Positions 25,986-33,846 of a stretch of DNA of 64,000 nucleotides are shown in pieces. Source of the DNA: an uncultured Lachnospiraceae bacterium. Its GTDB lineage: Bacteria > Bacillota > Clostridia > Lachnospirales > Lachnospiraceae. The DNA is taken from the NCBI GenBank assembly GCA_934320895.1, contig CAKRFY010000012.1, forward strand, positions 1 through 64,000. Direction: 5' to 3'. The notes beneath the pieces are model-generated. The model saw only the letters and a list, made by a program, of their open reading frames with translations. It ran no database searches and was not told the DNA's origin. A program made the translations under genes and the position numbers. How positions within the stretch are numbered: position 1 is the first letter of the stretch; each line of letters opens with the position of its first letter.

Positions 25986-26410
25986 GTTTTTCACCTCCTC
26001 CCTTTGTGTGGTGCCACTTTAACATCATGCTTACCTGTTGTCAACAGTATCAATTTTTAGCTATTTTCAACAATAATCTATAAATATATTTATCACATAC
26101 TTACTATCAATAAGCACTATTATTTGTAATATTTTAATAACTTTATACCGCCTCATACAACTAAAATTTCGTTAAAAATTTCTAATTTTTTTAAACTTCT
26201 TTATCCCTCCACCTATAATAAATAAAGCATCTTCTCGATTTCAGGGTGACAATTACCTTATTCGTCTATTTTTTAAAGATTTTTTTCAAAAAATTTTTTA
26301 ACTTTTTTATTAAATTGCATATTTTTTCCAACAGATGTCTATACTTATATGTAAATGAAATATAATTTCTTCGTTAAAAAATTTGTTTATTTTAAAGAAA
26401 GGAGATTCTT
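25986..26410. other. Divergent upstream region of the Tad operon and the YaaL gene
   Basis: No gene is seen. The stretch is very AT-rich with A and T runs, and must contain the Tad operon promoter and, near its right end, the promoter of the DUF2508 gene (AAAGGAG ribosome site at about 26397-26403). I could not identify an unambiguous -35/-10 pair. No terminator hairpin is apparent. Confidence 0.4.
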
Positions 26411-26632
26411 ATGATTTTTTCAGGTAAAAAAAGAACCCCTCCCAAAAGAGAAGAGTTCCTAAAAAATGCGTTAAAAGAAACACAAAAAAGCTTTGAGAAT
26501 GCCTATAAAGGATTGCAAAATGTAGATGACCCCGACCTTATAGACCTCTTTATATACGAAATAAACGCAGCAAATCTAAGATATAAAGTACTTTTACGTG
26601 ACATTAAAAACTCTGGCACTGGCAAAACATGA
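26411..26632 (+). CDS. YaaL/DUF2508 family protein
   Basis: A 73-residue cytoplasmic protein matching the DUF2508 (YaaL) family: a charged helical N-terminus, then the hallmark segment VDDPDLIDLFIYEINAANLRYKVLLRDIK. In many Firmicutes this gene sits beside recR or sigK/bofA; here it is isolated, convergent with the split subtilase. Function unknown, though the family is often linked to sporulation. Start is supported by AAAGGAG. Confidence 0.8.
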   Translation: MIFSGKKRTPPKREEFLKNALKETQKSFENAYKGLQNVDDPDLIDLFIYEINAANLRYKVLLRDIKNSGTGKT

Positions 26633-26684
26633 TCAAGATTGCAGATATTATATGTCAGAACATAAAACCCGATAACATATATAC

Positions 26685-28113
26685 TTATCTTCCACGCATT
26701 GCCTGAAACACCCCATACAGATCAAGACCGCCATATCCGCATATCCTGTTTGGTACTTCAACACCTGTGTTTTCTGATCCTCTGATAAGATACTTCTGTA
26801 TTGATACAGTATCCATTGTTATATCATTTCTTCTTATTATCCCCCACTCCATCAAAAGTGCTGCTGCCCCGGCTGTTATCGCCGTAGCAGCACTTGAGCC
26901 ACTCATATAACCGTACCTTGCTGATAAAACATCATTTTTTGCTGCTCTGTCTGATATTATCCCTGCAATCGGCCCAAAAATATCAATTCCCGGACTACAG
27001 ATATTAGGCTTTACATATCCAGATCTTGTATAACCACGCCCTGAATCAGCTACTGCACTTGTCGTGTATGAATTATAGTAGGCATTTGACAAAAGCGCTA
27101 TATTATTTGAAGGATTACATATGGTAACATCAGGATCACTTTCAAGAAAATATGTGTTTTCTGAGATAAAATTTTTTATCGGAAGCCACATATCAAAATA
27201 TCCATCTCCCCTGTTATCATTAAAAACCCTTATTTTCCATATTCCCTCCTCAACAGAACTAAATCTGAGCCTTACACATTCATCTCCACTTTCATAAGCT
27301 GTTATAAGATAATCAATATCTATTATTGTTTTTTCTAGTACAAAGTTTATTCTTCGCTGCTCTCCGAGTTTTGCAATCGTTTTTCCACTATATTCACCAC
27401 TAGGTGAAATAATTCCTATTGCATAAAGATTTGGTGCATCCCCCCACAATTCTATTGTAAATCCCTCATCATTTCCTGTCCTTAACTCAACCTCCACATC
27501 TCCACCTGATCGTAAAAGCCCACTTCTATAATGATGCCCAGCATTAGCTTCATTTCCACACGCTGTCACTGCACAAACCCCACTATAATTTCCTATTCCC
27601 TCAAGATACTCACCGAGGCAGCCACCTTTTTCGTGTCCTCCCATATTTGTTCCCATTCCAAAACATATAATAAGCGGTTTCCCTGCCTTTACAGCCGTTC
27701 GCCAAAGATATTTTATACCAAGCATTATATCCTGTTCACCATAAACGATTTTATCATCACTTATACGAAAATATTCTTTGAGTCCTCTCTTTGCCTCACG
27801 ACATTTTACGACACATATATCAGCAAGCGGTGCAACGCCTGAGAAATTTCTTTCATCAATTTTATTACCACAGGCAACTCCCGCAAGAAATGTTCCATGA
27901 CCGTTTGTATCTACACTCGGAACTATGTTCTTCGGGTCATCCGACATCAACGCCTCGTCAATATCACTTCTTAAATATTCTGCCCCAAACAAAAATCCCT
28001 CGGGAATTTTCCCCCTCTTCATATCTTCAATTGGTATTGTCTGATCCCATATAGAATATATTCTGCTTGTTCCATCTGCATCTAAAAAAGCGGGGTGACC
28101 ATAGTCTATCCCC
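26685..28113 (-). pseudogene. Csp-like S8 subtilase, C-terminal part (interrupted gene)
   Basis: This frame of about 475 residues begins at IDYGHPAF, immediately after the catalytic Asp position of an S8 subtilase, and holds the rest of the enzyme: catalytic His in SVDTNGHGTFLAG, the oxyanion region ACGNEANAGHH, and catalytic Ser in GYMSGSSAATAITAG. The architecture (long insert between His and Ser, no signal peptide) is that of the Csp/Lachnospiraceae cytosolic subtilases, some of which activate the spore-cortex hydrolase SleC. The Asp-bearing N-terminal piece lies at 33446-33766, separated by a 5.3-kb insertion. Possible TTG starts at 28142 lie in inserted DNA without a ribosome site, so no active enzyme is expected unless the insert is excised. 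Confidence 0.85.
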
Positions 28114-28145
28114 GCTGGTGTGCGAACATATTTGATTTGCAAATC

Positions 28146-28844
28146 TTATTTGTTCTGTCCGTAATACGCATCTGCACCATGTTTACGATAGTAATGCTTA
28201 TCTTGAAGTTCCTGTGGAGCAGGCTGAATTCTTGGATTTATCGTTTCTGCACGATAAGCCATCTTTCCAACTTCCTCAAGAACTACTGCATTGTGAACTG
28301 CTTCATAAGCATCTTTCCCCCATGCAAATGGTCCATGGTTTTTGCAAAGAACAACTGGAACAGCCACTGGGTCAAGATTTCTTGCATTAAACTCACTAAC
28401 GATAAGCTTTCCTGTATTTTCCTCATATGCATCTTCAATCTCATCCTTCGTAAGACAACGTACACATGGAACCTCCCCGTAAATATAATCAGCATGCGTT
28501 GTTCCATAACATGGAATTGATCTTCCGGCCTGTGCCCAGCTTGTAGCATATGACGAATGAGTATGTACAATACCTCCTATATCTTTAAACGACTTATAAA
28601 GTTCCACATGTGTAGCGGTATCCGACGAAGGATTATATTTTCCCTCGACCTTGTTTCCGTTAAGGTCAACAAGTACCATATCATCAGGTGTAAGCTTATC
28701 ATAATCAACACCACTTGGTTTGATTGCAAAAATTCCACTCTCTCTATCAATCTCACTTACATTTCCCCATGTAAAAGTCACAAGACCATACTTTGGTAAC
28801 AGCATATTCGCTTCATAAACTCTCTTCTTTAATTCATCTAACAT
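28146..28844 (-). CDS. araD: L-ribulose-5-phosphate 4-epimerase
   Basis: A 232-residue class II aldolase/epimerase that converts L-ribulose-5-phosphate to D-xylulose-5-phosphate in arabinose breakdown. Metal ligands and substrate motifs are present: TWGNVSEID, KPSGVDY, SSDTATHVELYK, the HTHSSYAT pair, and KNHGPFAWGK. Length is normal. I use ATG 28844 after AGAAGGAG; an 8-residue extension is unsupported. It is the last cargo gene of the insertion and ends 33 bp from its left edge. No araA, araB or arabinose transporter is near, so it is an orphan here. One copy of the dispersed repeat lies just upstream. Confidence 0.93.
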   Translation of the reverse strand: MLDELKKRVYEANMLLPKYGLVTFTWGNVSEIDRESGIFAIKPSGVDYDKLTPDDMVLVDLNGNKVEGKYNPSSDTATHVELYKSFKDIGGIVHTHSSYATSWAQAGRSIPCYGTTHADYIYGEVPCVRCLTKDEIEDAYEENTGKLIVSEFNARNLDPVAVPVVLCKNHGPFAWGKDAYEAVHNAVVLEEVGKMAYRAETINPRIQPAPQELQDKHYYRKHGADAYYGQNK

Positions 28845-28858
28845 ATTTTTCTCCTTCT

Positions 28859-28890
28859 CTATTCGCAATCCGCTCTGCTACTTACTCTTG
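28859..28890 (+). repeat. Dispersed repeat, copy C
   Basis: CTATTCGCAATC then CGCTCTGCTACTTACTC; shares about 27 bases with copies A (11061-11096) and B (45358-45393). It lies between the transglutaminase stop and the araD start, inside the insertion. Confidence 0.7.
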
Positions 28891-28933
28891 ATAGTGTTAA
28901 AATATTTAACAAGTTCTATAGAAAAACATAAAT

Positions 28934-31435
28934 TTATTTAGTTTTTTCTATAATAAAATTCTGTAACAAGTTTAACTCAAAATTAAGATAATGTAAAGGC
29001 TCTTTCATTCTAATGTTTAATCCAATCTGATTCATTATTTCAATTCCATAAAATAACTCCTCATCCGATATATCGTTTTTTGAAAAAGCTGCCCTTTGAA
29101 ATATATCTCCAAGGTTTTTAATATCACATATTTCTGATAATCCCTCCATATATTCATCATCTGAAAGCTTCTCAAGTCTTCTTCCATATGCACCCATATA
29201 CCTTGCCATATATCTTCTTGATACCAAAAGTATCTCCGAATTACCATCTGCTTTTCGTATTGCTCTTCTATACGAAAGATTAAATAATTTTTGCCTTACA
29301 AAAAGCATATACACCCCAAACATCACAACAGCTAGCACAATGAGCACTATTATCTTCACATAGTTTGGTATTTCTATCCTCACCTTCTCAGATGACTTAC
29401 CTTTTACATCTTTATCTAATTTATTTTTATCTGCAATAGAATCCTTATTCTGACTTTTATCGTTTTTATTATCATTGTTGCCAGACATGTTCTTTTTATC
29501 AGCTACATCTTTTTTATCCTTTGATATATTACCTTTTTTATTATCCGACTGTGGTATTTTAGTATTTGTATGATTTATATCATTTTTGTTGTTATCTTTT
29601 TGTAAATTAGAGTTTTCTGTCGGTTCAGCAGTATTCTTTATATTATCTTCATTTTCAGAATAAGCCGATGATTTCGTCATATCAACAGGAATCCAGCCCA
29701 CACCTTCCTTATATACCTCAGACCATGCATGTGCATCATTATCATGCACATATGCCACATAATATTTCTTTACAACTTTTCCTCTATCATTCTTTTTAAC
29801 CAACATTTCAAACTGACTTGGCGATACCATATATCCAGCCGCATATCTGGCAGGAATATCTTTTAACCTTAAAAGAAGTGTTGAAGCTGTAGCAAAATGT
29901 TCACAATATCCCTTTTTATTTTCGAAAAGAAAATAATCAAGATAATCCTTTCCAAAAGGAAGCGTTCCAGGATTAGTAGTATACTCTGTATCAGACTGCA
30001 ACGCTTTTCTTATAAGGTTGCACTGAAGTCCAGTTTTTTCACTAAACTTTATGTTTTCTGCAAATGCTCTTAATCTCCCATCTTCAGGTATGGCAAGATA
30101 ATTATTTTCAACATATTTCCAATAATTAACATCATTTATAATACCATTCTCTCTATTCAAAAGAACATTATATTTCTCTAAAGACATATCATAATATTTT
30201 ATATAATACCTGTCAGCTTTTCTTGTTATGCTTCTCTCAGAATCATTTAACTTTATGCCATTATCAAAAATCTGACTACTTTTGCCATCAGATGATCTAT
30301 TTGTATTTATATGCAATAAATCACTAAAATAAGGCAATGACAATTTCTCCCCACCATTCTTTACCTCATTTTCATATTTAATCTGCATATTCATATGAAC
30401 AAAATTATCTTTTCCATCTGATATGAGGTTTACGGATTTATATCCATATGAAAATATATTCCTGAGACGATAAGAATAAAATTCTGAATCATCTGCACTA
30501 CTTGTCCATCTGTTATCTTTATATGTGTCAGCGCTAAATTCCTTAAAATATATGTTAGATTTTGGTCTTTTATCAAGTGTTACACTGAATATGTTTTTAC
30601 CTGTATACACTGGTGAAATATTTGTCATTCTTCCTGAAGAACTTTTGTTCTGAATATCTTCAACTATATTTAATGCAATATTTTTTATTGTATTTTCATA
30701 TCCATGCTGCCTTTTCAAAACCTCCGCATTTTTTGACAAAATTTTTTCTTTTGTCATCTGCTCAGTAAATTCTGCCGTTATCATACAAAATGCCATCACG
30801 GCAAACATAATAACATATCCCACGACCTTATTTTTCTTTCCCATCTTCCGGTTTGTAATTGAAAATATTATACCGACAGCACTGGCAACAATCAGTATGC
30901 AACTTTTTACTGATGGTGTTTTTCCGTACATTAACCCAAGTGCAATAATCGCCACTGTGGGAAAACAACTCCACGTTCTGCTCTTCAAACTGAAAATACA
31001 TACAGCCATTATTAATATTAAAATCCCAATTATAATAATAACTGCTGCTTTTCCACTACTTTCAGACTGTAAGTTGCCCAAAACATCAGAAATATTTAAA
31101 TCATCGCCTGACGTATATTCCTGTTTTTTTACCATAATATACGCTAAAAGTACATTTATATTTTCCTGCAGATAATCTGTTTTTAGTAACGCATAAATTC
31201 CAAAAGCCGCTGTATATCCTATATAAAGAATATTTTTTAATATATTACTACACATACCTGTTAACGTAAAAATCAACGAGAAAATAACTACCGCCAGATA
31301 TATGTCTCTGTAATTTTTCGGATAAGCAAATACATCACAAAAACTAAGATAAATTCCGACTGCCATAGTCCCCATAAATACCCCAGCTAAGAACATAATC
31401 TGCCTCTTTTCTCGTTTTACACTATACAATTCCAT
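28934..31435 (-). CDS. Transglutaminase-like membrane protein (TgpA type)
   Basis: An 833-residue membrane protein with about six N-terminal helices (to about residue 220), an extracytoplasmic region, a transglutaminase-like domain, a Lys/Asp/Asn-rich linker, another helix (about 700-720) and a C-terminal DUF4129-like part (RKADGNSEILLVSRRYM). The papain-like triad is visible: Cys in NKKGYCEHFATASTLLLR, His in DNDAHAWSEVY, Asp in WIPVDMT. Such proteins occur with MoxR and DUF58 genes in a conserved cluster of unknown function, probably protein cross-linking or proteolysis at the cell surface. AAAAAGGG precedes the ATG, inside the end of the DUF58 gene. Confidence 0.85.
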   Translation of the reverse strand: MELYSVKREKRQIMFLAGVFMGTMAVGIYLSFCDVFAYPKNYRDIYLAVVIFSLIFTLTGMCSNILKNILYIGYTAAFGIYALLKTDYLQENINVLLAYIMVKKQEYTSGDDLNISDVLGNLQSESSGKAAVIIIIGILILIMAVCIFSLKSRTWSCFPTVAIIALGLMYGKTPSVKSCILIVASAVGIIFSITNRKMGKKNKVVGYVIMFAVMAFCMITAEFTEQMTKEKILSKNAEVLKRQHGYENTIKNIALNIVEDIQNKSSSGRMTNISPVYTGKNIFSVTLDKRPKSNIYFKEFSADTYKDNRWTSSADDSEFYSYRLRNIFSYGYKSVNLISDGKDNFVHMNMQIKYENEVKNGGEKLSLPYFSDLLHINTNRSSDGKSSQIFDNGIKLNDSERSITRKADRYYIKYYDMSLEKYNVLLNRENGIINDVNYWKYVENNYLAIPEDGRLRAFAENIKFSEKTGLQCNLIRKALQSDTEYTTNPGTLPFGKDYLDYFLFENKKGYCEHFATASTLLLRLKDIPARYAAGYMVSPSQFEMLVKKNDRGKVVKKYYVAYVHDNDAHAWSEVYKEGVGWIPVDMTKSSAYSENEDNIKNTAEPTENSNLQKDNNKNDINHTNTKIPQSDNKKGNISKDKKDVADKKNMSGNNDNKNDKSQNKDSIADKNKLDKDVKGKSSEKVRIEIPNYVKIIVLIVLAVVMFGVYMLFVRQKLFNLSYRRAIRKADGNSEILLVSRRYMARYMGAYGRRLEKLSDDEYMEGLSEICDIKNLGDIFQRAAFSKNDISDEELFYGIEIMNQIGLNIRMKEPLHYLNFELNLLQNFIIEKTK

Positions 31436-31439
31436 AAAA

Positions 31440-32426
31440 CTAACCCTTTTTCTCCATTTCCATCAACATATCAATATTAACAACAAAATTTTCTTCTGAA
31501 ACATTTTTTCTGCCATCGTAAGAATTTATTTCACATAATGCCCTATAAAGTTCTTCCATATTCGAAACATATGCTTTTCTTACATATTTTTGTCCGAAAT
31601 CATACCAAATAAATATAATGTTATTTCCAGATTCAATCGCCTGATTTCCTACAATACTCCACTTCTCAAATTCTTTTCCAATTTCTTTTCTATTTAAAGG
31701 CTTCGTTTCAATATAGTAACAAAGATAATTTTCGCATCCATCTGAAAATTCTTTTACATAAATCTCATCACTTTTTGCCGAAAGCTTCCAGTGTATATTT
31801 CGAAGTTTATCACCATTTCTATACTCACGCACATGGCTAAATTCTCCAGTATTGCTTTTTTTTACGCTTACAAGTTTTTCAATTTCATTACTTATATCTT
31901 CCGCAGATTCTGTAATTTCTCCATCTATCACTGGTATAATGCAAGTTGCATTGTCTTTATTTTTTATCTTTTTTGTAAGTTTAAAGAATCCAAGATAATC
32001 ATAAACACTTATCTTTTTAATCGAAACAACGTACTTTCCGGACAAAATCTCACCATCATTGCCCCTGAAACTGTATAAATGTTTTTCCACTCTTCTGACT
32101 GAACACCACTGTTCAATAATAGTCTTTTTACTTTTCATAGTATAAGGGTCAAGGCAATTTACTGTAAGTAATACCCTTCCACTCGGTAGGATACTTCTAT
32201 TTTCAATAGTCAGTCCAATCTTAAGTTCCCCACTTCTGTTAACAACAGGTTCAGTTTCAAGTTTTACCTTAATATTCAAAATCACGCTCAAATTCATTAA
32301 AAACATTATACTTCCAACCAGAATCTCCGTATAAAAAATAAATAGCATGCCATTACTTTTATACAATACTGCCAGATAAAGAGTGACTATCACCCCAAAA
32401 ATAAATGTCAAAATCCTCCCTATCAT
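31440..32426 (-). CDS. DUF58 family protein
   Basis: A 328-residue protein with two N-terminal transmembrane helices (about 4-22 and 28-48) and the DUF58 signature in FSHVREYRNGDKLRNIHWKLSAKSDEIYVKEF (about 195-226). DUF58 proteins have a vWA-like fold and accompany MoxR ATPases. Here it lies between moxR (7-nt gap) and the transglutaminase gene (4-nt gap), so the three are one operon. GAGGGGA precedes the ATG. The biochemical role is unknown. Confidence 0.88.
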   Translation of the reverse strand: MIGRILTFIFGVIVTLYLAVLYKSNGMLFIFYTEILVGSIMFLMNLSVILNIKVKLETEPVVNRSGELKIGLTIENRSILPSGRVLLTVNCLDPYTMKSKKTIIEQWCSVRRVEKHLYSFRGNDGEILSGKYVVSIKKISVYDYLGFFKLTKKIKNKDNATCIIPVIDGEITESAEDISNEIEKLVSVKKSNTGEFSHVREYRNGDKLRNIHWKLSAKSDEIYVKEFSDGCENYLCYYIETKPLNRKEIGKEFEKWSIVGNQAIESGNNIIFIWYDFGQKYVRKAYVSNMEELYRALCEINSYDGRKNVSEENFVVNIDMLMEMEKKG

Positions 32427-32433
32427 TTTCCCC

Positions 32434-33405
32434 TCATTTCTTTAAACTTCTTTTTATCCCAGGTGCCTTTACTCCCTTACATATCTTTTCCACAGCCATC
32501 TCAGATGAAATTCTTTCACTTATAGCACGCCTTGACATAAGAATCCTATGCGGAGCTACCTTCAAAAAAGCATCATTAACATCTTTTGGTATTACATACT
32601 CTCTGTTATCAAGAAATGCAAATGCTTTTGATAATTTTGTAAGTGCAATCGTTCCTCTCGGACTTACACCAAGCTGTATATAATCACTTTTTCTCGTAGC
32701 CTGAATAAGCCTGCATATATAATCATAAACTTCATCAGATATAAACATTTCTTTGACATACTTTCTTATATTTAAAAGTTCTTCCCCACTAATAACGGAC
32801 TCTACCCCTTCTGACATATGCATTTTTTCATAATCTTTCTCGCAATTTTTTGCAATGTTTATCTCATCCGCAAGTGAAGGATATCCCATAGAAACACATA
32901 TCATAAATCTGTCAAGCTGAGATTCAGGTAAAAGCTGTGTTCCTATGCTGCCCTCTGGATTCTGAGTTGCTATAACGATAAATGGCTCAGGAACATTCCT
33001 TGTTACTCCATCAACAGTCACACTCTTTTCTTCCATCACTTCAAGAAGTGCTGACTGCGTTTTGGGAGACGTCCTGTTTATCTCATCCGCGAGGAAAAAA
33101 TTGCACATTATCGGTCCTGGCTGGTAAACAAATTTTTGCTGCTGCCTGTCATACATATTAAATCCGGTAATATCAGCCGGCATAACATCCGATGTAAACT
33201 GTGTCCTTCTACTTTCAAGACTCATTGCTTTTGCAAATGACATTGCAAGTGATGTCTTTCCAACTCCCGGAACATCATCAATAAGAATATGCCCCTCAGC
33301 TAAAATAGCTGCCATAACACTTCTTATACACTCATCTTTTCCTATTATAACCTTTCCAACTTCTTTCAAAACTTTAATACAATCTGAATAATATTCTTCT
33401 CTCAT
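32434..33405 (-). CDS. MoxR family AAA+ ATPase
   Basis: A 323-residue cytoplasmic chaperone-like ATPase of the MoxR family. Walker A GVPGVGKTSLAMSFAKAM, Walker B region FFLADEINRTSPKTQSALLEVMEE, sensor 1 VIATQNPEGSIGTQ, and sensor-2 helix SPRGTIALTKLSKAFA are intact; length is typical. MoxR proteins work on vWA/DUF58 partners, which the next gene supplies. The start is at 33405; the frame extends upstream into the terminal repeat without a Shine-Dalgarno. The ATG lies only 27 bp from the right end of the insertion, so no own promoter fits; transcription likely enters from the disrupted subtilase promoter. Confidence 0.92.
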   Translation of the reverse strand: MREEYYSDCIKVLKEVGKVIIGKDECIRSVMAAILAEGHILIDDVPGVGKTSLAMSFAKAMSLESRRTQFTSDVMPADITGFNMYDRQQQKFVYQPGPIMCNFFLADEINRTSPKTQSALLEVMEEKSVTVDGVTRNVPEPFIVIATQNPEGSIGTQLLPESQLDRFMICVSMGYPSLADEINIAKNCEKDYEKMHMSEGVESVISGEELLNIRKYVKEMFISDEVYDYICRLIQATRKSDYIQLGVSPRGTIALTKLSKAFAFLDNREYVIPKDVNDAFLKVAPHRILMSRRAISERISSEMAVEKICKGVKAPGIKRSLKK

Positions 33406-33445
33406 ATCCCTATCTATACCTTTCTTAATTTTTTCGCACAACAGC

Positions 33446-33766
33446 CCCCGTATCTATAAAACCTACCATAACTCCCTGCCCATACATAGACAAGTTAGGT
33501 TGATTCCTTACCTTTGTAATTCCCGCCGATGCAAGAACCGGTTCTGATGACATAAGACCATAACATGCTGGTATAAAAAAAGCTCCATTATTTATATTAC
33601 TGCGAACTTCATTTCCCCTGACATATGCTATTGCAAATCTTTCAGATATTATCTGATAACATCCCTCACCGTATTTATCGGTCAAATATTTTTCATCACC
33701 ATAATACTCTACGAGATAATCCTGATATTCCTGCGAAATCGCAGCTTCCATACATAGCTTATTCAT
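33446..33766 (-). pseudogene. Csp-like S8 subtilase, N-terminal part (interrupted gene)
   Basis: About 107 residues of the N-terminal prodomain of the same S8 subtilase as 26685-28113: SQEYQDYLVEYYGD, IAYVRGNEV, IPACYGLM, then YGQGVMVGFIDTG, which contains the catalytic Asp. The gene frame then enters the insertion and stops after six foreign residues (AVVRKN, stop near 33425). Prodomain plus C-terminal part total about 583 residues, the normal size for these proteins. The ATG at 33766 follows AGGGA at 12 nt. The promoter of this fragment probably now drives the moxR cluster. Confidence 0.85.
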
Positions 33767-33813
33767 ATTATTATAATTCCCTACTTTTCATATTATTACA
33801 TTATGAAAAACAA

Positions 33814-33841
33814 AGACCAGAGTGACATTTCACTCCGGTCT
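33814..33841 (-). terminator. Rho-independent terminator of the D-Ala-D-Ala carboxypeptidase gene
   Basis: AGACC-x-GAGTGA and TCACTC-x-GGTCT arms around a 4-nt loop; on the minus strand followed by TTGTTTTTC. It lies 6 nt from the stop codon. Confidence 0.85.
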
Positions 33842-33846
33842 GTTAT

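Larger units (their letters stand above)
28110..33449 (-). mobile_element. 5.3-kb insertion with terminal inverted repeats interrupting the S8 subtilase gene
   Basis: Insert body is 28114-33445. Its ends are GCTGGTGTGCGAA (28114-28126) and the inverted TTCGCACAACAGC (33433-33445), 12 of 13 matching. Both are flanked by CCCC (28110-28113 and 33446-33449), a 4-bp direct duplication of the target. The outer flanks are the two halves of one subtilase gene; joining them at one GGGG copy yields GAT ACG GGG ATA GAC, restoring the D-T-G-I-D-Y motif in frame. Cargo is moxR, DUF58, transglutaminase and araD genes, all in the host-gene direction; no transposase or recombinase is inside. Mobilisation in trans, or a decayed composite element, is inferred. 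Confidence 0.75.

Noticed and set aside
28114..33445. Invertible segment (phase-variable switch) flanked by the 13-bp inverted repeats
   Set aside because: Inversion would not restore either gene, no invertase is near, and the flanking four-base direct repeat with exact reading-frame restoration points to insertion instead.
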